A stretch of DNA of 22,938 nucleotides from assembly GCA_049790315.1 (NCBI GenBank), contig JBAQYV010000192.1:1-22938 (forward strand). The letters run 5' to 3'. Shown here piece by piece: positions 16,120-22,775 of the stretch (within the stretch, counting starts at the first letter, position 1; every line of letters starts with the position of its first letter). The translations under genes were made by a program, and so were the position numbers. The DNA is from DASPOJ01 sp049790315. Its GTDB lineage: Bacteria > Acidobacteriota > Terriglobia > Acidiferrales > UBA7541. The notes under the pieces are model-generated. The model was not told where the DNA came from. It saw only the letters and a list, made by a program, of their open reading frames with translations, and searched no databases.

Positions 16120-16365
16120 CTACTTTTTGGCCGAGGCGTGCTTCTCGATGTAATCGATCGCGTCTTTTACGGTGGCGATTTTTTCGGCGTCCTCGTCGGG
16201 AATTTCCATCCCGAAAGCTTCTTCGAACGCCATCACCAACTCAACCGTATCCAGCGAATCCGCGCCCAAATCGTCCACAAACGAAGCGGTCGGAGTCACT
16301 TCTGCTTCGTCAACCCCCAGCTGTTCGACGATGATCTGCTTGACGCGCTCTTCCGTGCTGGCCAT
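16120..16365 (-). CDS. acpP: Acyl carrier protein
   Basis: Encodes 81 aa from ATG at 16365, with GGAGG about 10 nt upstream. ACP holds the growing acyl chain on 4'-phosphopantetheine attached to Ser37 in the motif GADSLDTVELVMAFEE. The protein is small and acidic with the four-helix ACP pattern, starting MASTEERVKQIIVEQLGV; the C-terminal tail HASAKK is slightly extended and basic. It stands between fabG (156 nt upstream) and fabF (36 nt downstream). A promoter-like site 16452-16480 would give it its own transcript, as expected for one of the most abundant proteins of the cell. Confidence 0.97.
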   Translation of the reverse strand: MASTEERVKQIIVEQLGVDEAEVTPTASFVDDLGADSLDTVELVMAFEEAFGMEIPDEDAEKIATVKDAIDYIEKHASAKK

Positions 16366-16451
16366 TTCCGTTTTGCCTCCGCTCCGGCTGGTTGAGGTGC
16401 TGGCTTGCCCAACGTGCTTCGAACTTCGAACTACCCGAATAACTCCCGCCC

Positions 16452-16480
16452 ATTCTATGCATGCACCGCGATTAGGTCAA
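16452..16480 (-). promoter_or_regulatory. Probable sigma-70 promoter for acpP-fabF-etfBA-etfQO
   Basis: On the minus strand TTGACC (16480-16475) is followed after exactly 17 nt by TAGAAT (16457-16452): 5 of 6 in each box with ideal spacing. The transcript would start near 16445, leaving an ~80-nt leader before acpP. Confidence 0.7.
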
Positions 16481-16520
16481 CCGCCGCGGCTCGGCGCCGC
16501 GTGCGGCTCACTCGCGGCGG
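16481..16520 (-). other. Inverted repeat just after fabG
   Basis: CCGCCGCG (16481-16488) and CGCGGCGG (16513-16520) are perfect 8-bp inverted repeats around a GC-rich loop that can itself pair. It begins 2 nt after the fabG stop on the minus strand and abuts the -35 box of the acpP promoter-like site. It could weaken read-through from fabG (attenuation) or shield its 3' end; there is no U-run. Confidence 0.45.
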
Positions 16521-16521
16521 C

Positions 16522-17268
16522 CTAGCCCATCCGCATTCCGCCATTCACGTCGAGGACGGCGCCGGTGATGTAACCGGCTTCGTCGCTGGCGAGAAAAACG
16601 ATTGCGGCCGCGACATCAGCGTCCGCGCCCATGCGCCCGAGAGGAATTCGTTCGAGCAACGCTTGTTTAATCGCGTCGCTGAGCGGGTCCGTCATCGGCG
16701 AAACGATGAAGCCGGGCGCCACAGCATTCACGGTGATACTGCGCGAAGCCACTTCGACGGCAAGAGCGCGCGTGAGGCCGATCAGTCCAGCTTTTGCGGC
16801 GACGTAATTCGATTGGCCGGCATTGCCGGTTTCGGCCACGATTGAAGTCACATTGATGATGCGGCCTGAGCGCTGACGAAGCATTACTCCGAGCGCTTGC
16901 TGCGCGCACAGATGCGCGCCGGTCAGATTCGTTCGCAGCACCGCGTCCCAATCGTCGGGCTTCATGCGGATCGCCAAGCCATCGCGCGTGACGGCGGCAT
17001 TGTTCACTAAAATGTCCAGGCGGCCGAAGCGCTCGACGGCGCGCTTGAAGCCGGATTTCACCTGGTCGGCGTCGGCGACGTCCATCGGAATGGCGAGCGC
17101 TTCCGCGCCGGCCGCCGCGATTTCCGCTTCGATGGCTGAAAGTTTTTCGGCGTTGCGCGCCGCAAGCGCCACGCGCGCGCCGGCGCGCGAGAGCGCCAGT
17201 GCCGTGGCGCGGCCGATTCCTTGTGAGGCGCCCGTGACGAGAGCGACTTTGCCGGTCAAATCAAACAT
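16522..17268 (-). CDS. fabG: 3-oxoacyl-[acyl-carrier-protein] reductase (FabG)
   Basis: Encodes 248 aa from ATG at 17268. FabG reduces 3-oxoacyl-ACP with NADPH, the first reduction of each elongation cycle. It is a classical short-chain dehydrogenase: cofactor motif TGASQGIG at 12-19, NNAAV at 89-93, and the catalytic set Asn114, Ser142, Tyr155 and Lys159 (YVAAK). The C-terminal GAVLDVNGGMRMG matches FabG rather than other SDRs. Length is exactly typical. fabD lies 69 nt upstream; no strong ribosome site is seen. The gap to fabD carries direct repeats (see 17295-17339). Context among fabD, acpP and fabF makes the FabG call secure. Confidence 0.96.
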   Translation of the reverse strand: MFDLTGKVALVTGASQGIGRATALALSRAGARVALAARNAEKLSAIEAEIAAAGAEALAIPMDVADADQVKSGFKRAVERFGRLDILVNNAAVTRDGLAIRMKPDDWDAVLRTNLTGAHLCAQQALGVMLRQRSGRIINVTSIVAETGNAGQSNYVAAKAGLIGLTRALAVEVASRSITVNAVAPGFIVSPMTDPLSDAIKQALLERIPLGRMGADADVAAAIVFLASDEAGYITGAVLDVNGGMRMG

Positions 17269-17294
17269 GTGCTATCGAAGCGGCTCCGTTTTCG

Positions 17295-17339
17295 ATTCCA
17301 ATTTGAAATGTCAATTCCAATGCGATCAACTGATCAACT
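17295..17339 (-). promoter_or_regulatory. Two sets of tandem direct repeats between fabD and fabG
   Basis: ATTCCAAT occurs at 17295-17302 and 17314-17321 (19 nt apart, about two helical turns), and GATCAACT twice back to back at 17324-17331 and 17332-17339, the latter overlapping the fabD stop. The 45-nt stretch is AT-rich against its surroundings. Minus strand also shows TTGATC-N17-TCAAAT, a weak promoter match. Possible operator; no regulator assigned. Confidence 0.35.
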
Positions 17340-18300
17340 ATGGTTCCGCGACTTCGCCCCGCGCTTGCACCAATTTTTCCAGCGTTGTGCCCAGCGATTT
17401 TTCGTCTTCGACGTTCGTGCAATGCACCGAACGATCCATCTGCCGCAGCAAGCCGCTTAGCACGCGGCCCGGACCGACTTCGACGAACGAGGTCACGCCT
17501 TCTTCGATCAACGCGCGAATCGATTGTTCCCAGCGCACCGGCAGCGTCACTTGGCGGATCAGCGCCGATCGCGCTTCATCGCCCGTGGTGATGAGTTCGG
17601 CGTCCACGTTGGTGACCAGCGGAATCGCCAGTGGGCCGAATTTTGTCGCGCGCAAATCGCCTTCCAGACGCTCGGCCGCGGGCCGCATCATCTCACTGTG
17701 GAACGGCGCGGAGACCGCGAGCACCACGGCGCGCTTGGCGCCCGCTTGCGACGCCAATTCCACGGCGCGTTTCACGGCGCTGGCGCAGCCTGAAATCACC
17801 GTTTGATCCGGCGAATTCAAATTGGCTGGCGCGGCAGAGCCATCGGCAGTAGACGACTTGCGGCAAATTTCCGAAACTTGCGCGGGCGAAAGTCCCATGA
17901 TCGCGGCCATCGCGCCGTTACCCTCAGGCACCGCCTCTTGCATGTATTGTCCGCGTCGCCGCACCAGTCGCACAGCGTCCGTGAAATCGAGTGAACCCGC
18001 CGCAACCAGCGCGGAAAATTCGCCCAGGCTGTGTCCCGCAACGTAGTCTGGACGAATTCCTTTTTCCGCCAGCAATCGCGCGGCGGCTACGGACACGGCG
18101 AGAATTCCCGGTTGCGTGTTGACGGTTTTCTTCAGATCGTCTTCGGAGCCGCCAAAGCAAATTCCCGAAAGCGATTCACCCAGCGCTCGATCGGCTTCGG
18201 CGAACACGGCCGCTGCAGTTGGAAATTTTTCGGCAAGGTCTTTGCCCATTCCCGGATACTGTGCCGCTTGACCCGGAAACATGAATGCGAGCTTACCCAT
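17338..18300 (-). CDS. fabD: Malonyl-CoA:ACP transacylase (FabD)
   Basis: Encodes 320 aa from ATG at 18300; a good ribosome site is not evident. FabD moves malonyl from CoA to ACP, providing the extender unit for FabF. Signatures: FPGQAAQYPGMG at 8-19, the nucleophile Ser91 in AGHSLGEFSALVAAG, RRRGQYMQ (Arg near 116) that binds the malonyl carboxylate, His201 in SAPFHSEMM, and FVEVGPGRVLSGLLRQ near the C-terminus. Length is a little above the usual ~310. Directly upstream, plsX and fabH, which often precede fabD after rpmF, are missing; a 276-nt gap stands in their place. The gene leads the fabD-fabG pair. Confidence 0.96.
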   Translation of the reverse strand: MGKLAFMFPGQAAQYPGMGKDLAEKFPTAAAVFAEADRALGESLSGICFGGSEDDLKKTVNTQPGILAVSVAAARLLAEKGIRPDYVAGHSLGEFSALVAAGSLDFTDAVRLVRRRGQYMQEAVPEGNGAMAAIMGLSPAQVSEICRKSSTADGSAAPANLNSPDQTVISGCASAVKRAVELASQAGAKRAVVLAVSAPFHSEMMRPAAERLEGDLRATKFGPLAIPLVTNVDAELITTGDEARSALIRQVTLPVRWEQSIRALIEEGVTSFVEVGPGRVLSGLLRQMDRSVHCTNVEDEKSLGTTLEKLVQARGEVAEP

Positions 18301-18576
18301 CTCATGCCCTGCTTTCTGGCTAGGTGTCTTTATTCTGGCGGGCTCTCCACTGTGGCCGGCTCCAAGTAGAGCCCGCGCCCGGTAGAGCCAGCACCCTGAC
18401 GCTCAGACCGTGGGCGTCTGAGTTCCTCGATCATCAACAAAATCTCCGCACCCGCGGCGTCACGCCGAAAATCGCACCTTATCGCTGCTGGCGGTGTTCG
18501 GTCAGGGGGAGTCTGGCCTTAGATCGCGTGCAGAACGTGAACGAACGCTTTACAGAGCGACGAGCGGCGCCCCGGC
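18301..18576 (-). other. Hairpin-rich gap between rpmF and fabD
   Basis: No confident gene. It holds two perfect inverted repeats: CGGGCTCT/AGAGCCCG (18339-18346 with 18368-18375) and CTCAGAC/GTCTGAG (18402-18408 with 18416-18422). Neither is followed by a U-run on the minus strand. A 34-codon frame runs 18434-18330 on the minus strand (MIEELRRPRSERQ...), with GGAG about 9 nt before its ATG; it matches nothing I recognise, and it spans both hairpins. This is where plsX and fabH often lie. The structure would sit in the leader of fabD if transcription comes from yceD-rpmF. Confidence 0.45.
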
Positions 18577-18756
18577 TCAGGCGGACGTGTCAACAACTTC
18601 GCGGCCCTTGTAATAACCGCAGTGCGGGCAGGACTGATGCGGCTGCTTCATCTCATGGCAATTCGGACATTCGGCGAGCGCGGGCAGGTTCAGGTGATCG
18701 TGCGCGCGCCGCTGGTTCTTGCGCCGGTGAGAGTGACGACGTTTCGGATTGGGCAT
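18577..18756 (-). CDS. rpmF: Large ribosomal subunit protein bL32
   Basis: Encodes 59 aa from ATG at 18756 with GAAGGAG 6-7 nt upstream; it is too short for many ORF callers. The N-terminus MPNPKRRHSHRRKNQRRAHD is the bL32 signature. Four Cys at 30, 33, 43 and 46 (CPNC and CPHC) form the zinc ribbon of the Cys-type (C+) paralogue, which contrasts with zinc-free forms made under zinc limitation in some bacteria. The tail GYYKGREVVDTSA is typical. It follows yceD by 63 nt, the conserved yceD-rpmF pairing seen across bacteria, and precedes the fab genes. Confidence 0.96.
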   Translation of the reverse strand: MPNPKRRHSHRRKNQRRAHDHLNLPALAECPNCHEMKQPHQSCPHCGYYKGREVVDTSA

Positions 18757-18819
18757 ACAAACTCCTTCGCGGGGCCCGTAGGGGACGGCTGTATTCTATG
18801 CCGTTCGCCCGCTAGATGA

Positions 18820-19353
18820 CTAATGCTTCTTCTGCCAGTTCTGTTTGATTCTCCCGAGCACCGCCAGGCGGGGGTCTGCGGCGTGTGCGTCGCAGCGGCA
18901 ATCCTCACCATTTAGATTGGCGCCGCACTGCGGACACAGGCCGCGGCAATCGCTGCGGCAAATCACCTTCATCGGCAATGCTAAGAGCACCTGCTCGGCC
19001 AGCACGTCGGCCAGAAACAGGCCATCGCCTTCGTAAAAGCCGATTTCCGTGTCATCCGTCTTCAGGCGAAGCTCTTCTTCGCGGCTGATGCCAGCCATCG
19101 GACGGTACGTCAGGTCGAAATCGCGGCTGATCTCCTCAACGACCGGCTCAAGGCACCGCGCGCACACCATTTCCAATCGTGTGTGCAGGTCGCCGGCCAG
19201 CCGAATGTGATCTTCGAGCAATTCGGCCTTGGCCTGCACCTCAAGCGGCTCGACTTGGCGGAATTCGCCCGACTTGAAATCCAGCGCCCCCGGAGCATAG
19301 CTCTGGCGGATCTGGATCTTGTGCAGGGCGAGTTCTTTGACGTCGATAAACAT
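18820..19353 (-). CDS. yceD: YceD/DUF177 family protein (23S rRNA accumulation)
   Basis: Encodes 177 aa from ATG at 19353. A GTG at 19383 is in frame, but it lies at the predicted transcription start, so ATG is preferred although no ribosome site is visible. DUF177/YceD proteins are linked to 23S rRNA accumulation and are nearly always beside rpmF. Visible here: a beta-rich N-terminal part (LEVQAKAELLEDHIRLAGDLHTRLEMVCARCLEPV), the acidic centre with an EIGFYEGDGLFLADVLAEQVLLALPMK block, and a Cys-rich segment (ICRSDCRGLCPQCGANLNGEDCRC) that may bind zinc. The end WQKKH is basic. First gene of the long minus-strand block. Confidence 0.9.
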   Translation of the reverse strand: MFIDVKELALHKIQIRQSYAPGALDFKSGEFRQVEPLEVQAKAELLEDHIRLAGDLHTRLEMVCARCLEPVVEEISRDFDLTYRPMAGISREEELRLKTDDTEIGFYEGDGLFLADVLAEQVLLALPMKVICRSDCRGLCPQCGANLNGEDCRCDAHAADPRLAVLGRIKQNWQKKH

Positions 19354-19385
19354 AGCGATTCGTATGTGCTTTGAAGCAAACACTA

Positions 19386-19413
19386 ATTATAGAGAGCGTC
19401 CGGGCCAAGTCAA
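19386..19413 (-). promoter_or_regulatory. Strong sigma-70-type promoter for yceD-rpmF
   Basis: On the minus strand TTGACT (19413-19408), 16-nt spacer, TATAAT (19391-19386): 5 of 6 and 6 of 6 to consensus. The transcript would begin near 19380, about 27 nt before the yceD ATG. It is the best promoter match in the window, and may also feed the fab genes. Confidence 0.75.
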
Positions 19414-19725
19414 GGAAGCGCCGGCGAGGCTTTCGGGACGGTGTCCAATTCACGTGCCTAAGTGTATGTGAGGGTTGGACTTGCGGTAAATGATGCGGCT
19501 ACGAGCGGAGTTACCCTTTGAACTGATCGTCGGGTTTCGCGCATGGCTCTCCTTCGTCTCCCACTCGCTCAGGTCTGCGCACCGCTTTTCTGCGATTCCC
19601 GCGTCCTACAAAGCTAGTACCCGATTGGAGTCTACGGCAAACATCCGATGTGATTCCGATCATGAGGTCGCGTAAGTTTATTTTGTTGGGAGCACAGACC
19701 TCTCAGAACGGAATTGGTGCGGCAC
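19414..19725. other. Intergenic stretch without a recognised gene
   Basis: Lies between the yceD promoter and the small plus-strand membrane protein. A 61-codon frame at 19490-19675 has no ribosome site and no family look. No repeat, tRNA or terminator is evident. A promoter for the downstream gene must lie here, but no convincing boxes are seen. Confidence 0.4.
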
Positions 19726-20055
19726 ATGTTCTTCGTACCGTTGGCGATTTTACTCGCAGTGGGATTGATTATATTGTTGCGTCCGTGGCCGTTTTTTTTA
19801 GCGCCCGAAGAATCGCAAGGCTCAAACGGTGAAGTAACCAACCGAAACATCGCGCGCGAATTCGGAAAATGGGTGGAGCGCCAGGCGCGTGCGCGCGGAC
19901 TCAGCGTTCGCGGATTTGCACGGGATGTCCCGATCGAATGCCCCAAGTGCCACAAGGTTTCCAACTATTTCGTTTACCCCGATGAGGTGTGCGAGCGCTG
20001 CTGGCGCGCCACGCTCAAACCGATTTCGAGGCCCATCAAGGGCAATCGCCACTAA
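19726..20055 (+). CDS. Small membrane-anchored zinc-ribbon protein
   Basis: Encodes 109 aa from ATG at 19726; GTG 19717 and TTG 19714 are in-frame alternatives, and GTG has a better-placed purine run. Residues 1-22 (MFFVPLAILLAVGLIILLRP) form one membrane segment. A charged helix follows (NRNIAREFGKWVERQARARG), then a compact C-terminal module with CPKCH and CERCW (two CxxC pairs 18 residues apart, at about 70-90), a probable zinc knuckle facing the cytoplasm. The overall plan, one membrane helix plus helix plus zinc ribbon, is not one I can name. Codon use matches the neighbours, so it looks like a real gene. Alone on its strand, 148 nt before the next small gene. Confidence 0.6.
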   Translation: MFFVPLAILLAVGLIILLRPWPFFLAPEESQGSNGEVTNRNIAREFGKWVERQARARGLSVRGFARDVPIECPKCHKVSNYFVYPDEVCERCWRATLKPISRPIKGNRH

Positions 20056-20203
20056 ATTTCCTGGTGTGCAATCGATTCGTTCCCGGCAAGATTCCTGGCC
20101 GTGACATTCAGCGCCAAGTCCAATGCTGTCGCATTCTTTCTTCCTTGCTCCGATGAATCGTAACGTGATTACCTGGCGAGTGCCTGTCAAAGGAGCTTGA
20201 GCC

Positions 20204-20473
20204 ATGAAACAGTCCGTCGTGTCCAAAGATCGCAAGACCACCGGGGTCGCGAAGACTGCCGGCGCGTTCGGCGCCGTCGCAATTGGCGCGGTCGCGATCG
20301 GAGCGCTGGCAATCGGCAGACTCGCGATCGGCATGATCAAAGTCCGGCGCGCCAAAATTAAATCTTTGCAGATTGGAGAGCTCTCAGTCAGGCGACTGCG
20401 TGTTTCAGAACTCGTGGTAAGCGATTCGCTCCGTCTGCCGGAAGGCGCGTTGGGAACTGAAGAATTGGAATGA
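20204..20473 (+). CDS. Small protein with AIG hydrophobic repeats
   Basis: Encodes 89 aa from ATG at 20204 with AAGGAG 8 nt upstream, so translation is likely. Residues ~20-44 are a run of five-residue units of the form (V/L)AIG(A/R): GAVAIGAVAIGALAIGRLAIG. From ~48 the period continues in a more polar form: KIKSLQIGELSVRRLRVSELVVSDSLRLPEG. The regular hydrophobic/small spacing resembles a pentapeptide-repeat-like beta helix, or a membrane hairpin in the first part (inference). I recall similar AIG-repeat proteins in other bacteria, without known function. It is convergent with dgt, ending 12 nt from it. Confidence 0.7.
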   Translation: MKQSVVSKDRKTTGVAKTAGAFGAVAIGAVAIGALAIGRLAIGMIKVRRAKIKSLQIGELSVRRLRVSELVVSDSLRLPEGALGTEELE

Positions 20474-20485
20474 GCGGTTACGGCG

Positions 20486-21679
20486 CTACGGCGCCGGAGC
20501 CGCGCGCGTAGCATCGGACGGGCCGATGAGTTCGGCGTGCAAGCGCAGAAGGAATTGATCCGTCATGCCGGCGACGTAATCGCAGACGACGCGATGCGGC
20601 GCATCGGCTGAAACAAGTCGCTCCGCGCGGTCGGGTTTTGCCTGACGCGCGTAGTAGGGCGGCATGGCTTCAGGGTGGTCAATATAGTAGGCGAACAATT
20701 CTTTGAGCGCAGCCACGGAGCGATCGCAATCCTCCACGATCGATGGATGATCGTAGAGCCGCGTGCGCAAAAATTGCTTAAGCGTGGCGTTGCCTTCAGC
20801 TACCGCGAGGCTAAAGCCGGCGAGCCGGCGCGGGAAGCGGCGCACATCGTCGACGCTCTTGACGCCAACTTCGTGCGCTTGCTTCGCGGTATTCGCGATC
20901 AAGTCGGTCGCGAGAATATCCAGCAGTTTCCTTAGCGCAGCATTGAATTTGAGTTGCGAGCGGCCGGCCGGATGCGCGCGCTCGATTTCGGCGTAGCATT
21001 CGGCAAACAGCGGCACTTCGGCGCACATCGTTGTCACGTCGAGCAGCCTCGCTTCGCGTCCATCATCCAAGTCCGCCGTGTTGTACGCGATCTCGTCAAC
21101 GGAATCCATGATTTGCGCTTCCAGCGGCGGGCGCTGATCGAGGAAATATTCGGCGAGAGCGGGGAATTCGCGCGCGTCGTAATCCTGCGAATGCTTTACG
21201 ATTCCTTCGCGCACTTCAAACGTGAGATTCAAGCCGGGAAAATCGAGATAGCGCTGCTCAAATTGCTCCACGATGCGGAGCGCGTGCAAATTGTGATCGA
21301 AGCGGTCGCCGTACGCCCCCATCAGCGCATCGAGGGCGCGCTCGCCGGCGTGGCCGAAGGGGGGATGGCCCAGATCGTGGGCCAGCGCCAAGGCCTCGGC
21401 GAGATCGGCATTGAGGCCGAGCGCCGCGGCGATGGTGCGCGCGATCTGCGCGACCTCGAGCGTGTGCGTGAGGCGCGTGCGGAAGTGATCCGAGTAACGC
21501 GTGGTGAAGACTTGAGTTTTCGCTTCCAGACGGCGAAAGGCGCGGGAGTGGATCACGCGATCGCGATCGCGAGCGTAATCGTTGCGATAGGGGTGGGGCG
21601 GCTCGGGGTAACGCCGGCCACGCGTCGCCAGGACGTCCATGGCGTACGGCGCGCTGAAGGATTTCGACTCGGCCGTCAT
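20486..21679 (-). CDS. dgt: Deoxyguanosinetriphosphate triphosphohydrolase-like protein
   Basis: Encodes 397 aa from ATG at 21679; a TTG at 21691 would add four residues, and neither has a clear ribosome site. Dgt-type enzymes hydrolyse dNTPs to deoxynucleoside and triphosphate, controlling the nucleotide pool. The HD metal site is present: His72 (RLTHTLEV), His101-Asp102 (ALAHDLGHPPFGHAGE) and Asp195 (SVDEIAYNTADLDDG), in ATG numbering. The conserved N-terminal RDRDRVIHSRAFRRLEAKTQVF is the family fingerprint for the shorter dGTPase-like subgroup (~380-400 residues, versus ~500 for E. coli Dgt). The TPR gene ends 22 nt upstream, so both are probably co-transcribed. Confidence 0.93.
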   Translation of the reverse strand: MTAESKSFSAPYAMDVLATRGRRYPEPPHPYRNDYARDRDRVIHSRAFRRLEAKTQVFTTRYSDHFRTRLTHTLEVAQIARTIAAALGLNADLAEALALAHDLGHPPFGHAGERALDALMGAYGDRFDHNLHALRIVEQFEQRYLDFPGLNLTFEVREGIVKHSQDYDAREFPALAEYFLDQRPPLEAQIMDSVDEIAYNTADLDDGREARLLDVTTMCAEVPLFAECYAEIERAHPAGRSQLKFNAALRKLLDILATDLIANTAKQAHEVGVKSVDDVRRFPRRLAGFSLAVAEGNATLKQFLRTRLYDHPSIVEDCDRSVAALKELFAYYIDHPEAMPPYYARQAKPDRAERLVSADAPHRVVCDYVAGMTDQFLLRLHAELIGPSDATRAAPAP

Positions 21680-21701
21680 CGCGCGGGACAAGGAAATCCG
21701 C

Positions 21702-22427
21702 CTACGATTTCGAGTTCAGGAGTTCCAGGCGCTCGTCGGCTTGATCGGCGGCGGGCGTGCCGGAATAATCTTTCTTGATCTGATCGTAAAGTTTGGTGGC
21801 CTGCGCGGGATCGCTCTGGGCATAGTGATCGGCCAGGCTCAGCATCACCAGCGCTTTGGGCACCAGCACCGACGGTTTATCTTCGAGCTGCTGGTACAAA
21901 GCGACGGCTTCGGGGCCGCGGCCGTTTTTGTCGTAGAACTGCGCCAACTGATAGCGCGCCAGGGCCGCGAAATCGGGATCGGTGCTGCCGGCCACGGTCT
22001 TCAGATTTTTCTCGGCGACATCATTGCGGCCGAGCGCTTCCAGACACAGCGCGTCGTAATAGCGGGCCATTTCGCCGGGCCGCGTGTGCGGATAGCGCGC
22101 CGCGACGTCGGCGAACTTCAGGTCAGCTTGCGCATCTCGCGTTTTTTCGTCGGGAAAGGTCAATTCGCCCGGGGACGGAGGCTCAGCGGCGTTGGCGATG
22201 GGCGCTTCGTAAGTCTTCAGCGCGTCGCCCATGCCCGCTTGCGCTTTCACGGTCTGCCGCTGCGTGTAAAATCGCCAGCCGAATACGCCCAGGGCAACCA
22301 CCAAAATCACAATGCCGACGGAATACGCGGTTTTCTGGTGAGACGCCACGGCTTCCGCGCCGTGAACCAGGCCTTCGCGGAATTCGTCTCTCTTCAGTTC
22401 TTTGCGCGAAATCGTATGCTGTGGCAC
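21702..22427 (-). CDS. Membrane-anchored TPR protein
   Basis: Encodes 241 aa from GTG at 22427, chosen because GAGGAG lies about 6 nt upstream. A short polar N-terminus with KELKRDEFREGL and an amphipathic helix precedes one membrane segment (about 35-50, SVGIVILVVALGVFGW), then an extended coil. About 95-235 shows TPR-like helix pairs with small/aromatic positions (FADVAARYPHTRPGEMARYYDALCLEALGR; ALARYQLAQFYDKNGRGPEAVALYQQL; ALVMLSLADHYAQSDPAQATKLYDQI). The layout recalls YfgM-like ancillary proteins of the Sec machinery: N-in anchor with periplasmic TPRs. No bamB neighbour supports YfgM identity; treat as YfgM-like by shape only. Confidence 0.8.
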   Translation of the reverse strand: MPQHTISRKELKRDEFREGLVHGAEAVASHQKTAYSVGIVILVVALGVFGWRFYTQRQTVKAQAGMGDALKTYEAPIANAAEPPSPGELTFPDEKTRDAQADLKFADVAARYPHTRPGEMARYYDALCLEALGRNDVAEKNLKTVAGSTDPDFAALARYQLAQFYDKNGRGPEAVALYQQLEDKPSVLVPKALVMLSLADHYAQSDPAQATKLYDQIKKDYSGTPAADQADERLELLNSKS

Positions 22428-22540
22428 GAACTCTCCTCACACTTTGCGAATATGCGTCATCGTATCACACCAGACTCTGCTGAGCGCGAAGTCGAGGGAA
22501 TTCGCACGTAGCGGAGCGACCGAATTGTTGGCTTTTGAGG

Positions 22541-22775
22541 TACTCCCCCACCCCCCTACGGTGTTTTTTGGAAGTGTTGATTCTAAACGACTTTAAGTCC
22601 TTTGCGCCGGAAGTGTTGAAATGATTAGACTTTAAGTGCTTATTTTTAGAAGTGTTGATTTCAGTAGACTTCAAGCCATTGCGAATCAGCGAGATGTGGG
22701 AGATTGAGAATATCTTGGAAGTGCTGATTCTGGAAGAGTTGCGAGATGAGAAGTGCGAAAATGGCCGGTTTTTCG
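22541..22775 (+). repeat. Interspersed 39-bp-period repeat, copy 2
   Basis: Begins with the C-rich head TACTCCCCCACCCCCC and GGTGTTTTTT, then units at 22570-22584 (GGAAGTGTTGATTCT), 22609-22623 (GGAAGTGTTGAAATG), 22648-22662 (AGAAGTGTTGATTTC) and 22717-22731 (GGAAGTGCTGATTCT), spaced 39, 39 and 69 nt. A half unit GGAAGAGTTGCGAGA follows, then GAAAATGGC. The head-to-first-spacer part closely matches copy 1 in inverted orientation; the extra 30 nt before the last unit is absent there. It is less GC-rich than its surroundings and follows the TPR gene's upstream region. Confidence 0.85.

Noticed and set aside
13808..16395. Plus-strand ORFs (373 and 331 codons) opposite etfA, etfB, fabF and acpP
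   Set aside because: High-GC antisense frames with no family signature; the minus-strand genes are certain.
19490..19675. 61-codon plus-strand ORF in the gap upstream of the zinc-ribbon gene
   Set aside because: No ribosome site and no recognisable protein features.
20954..22511. Plus-strand ORFs (274 and 290 codons) opposite dgt and the TPR gene
   Set aside because: Antisense frames; the HD motif and TPR repeats are on the minus strand.
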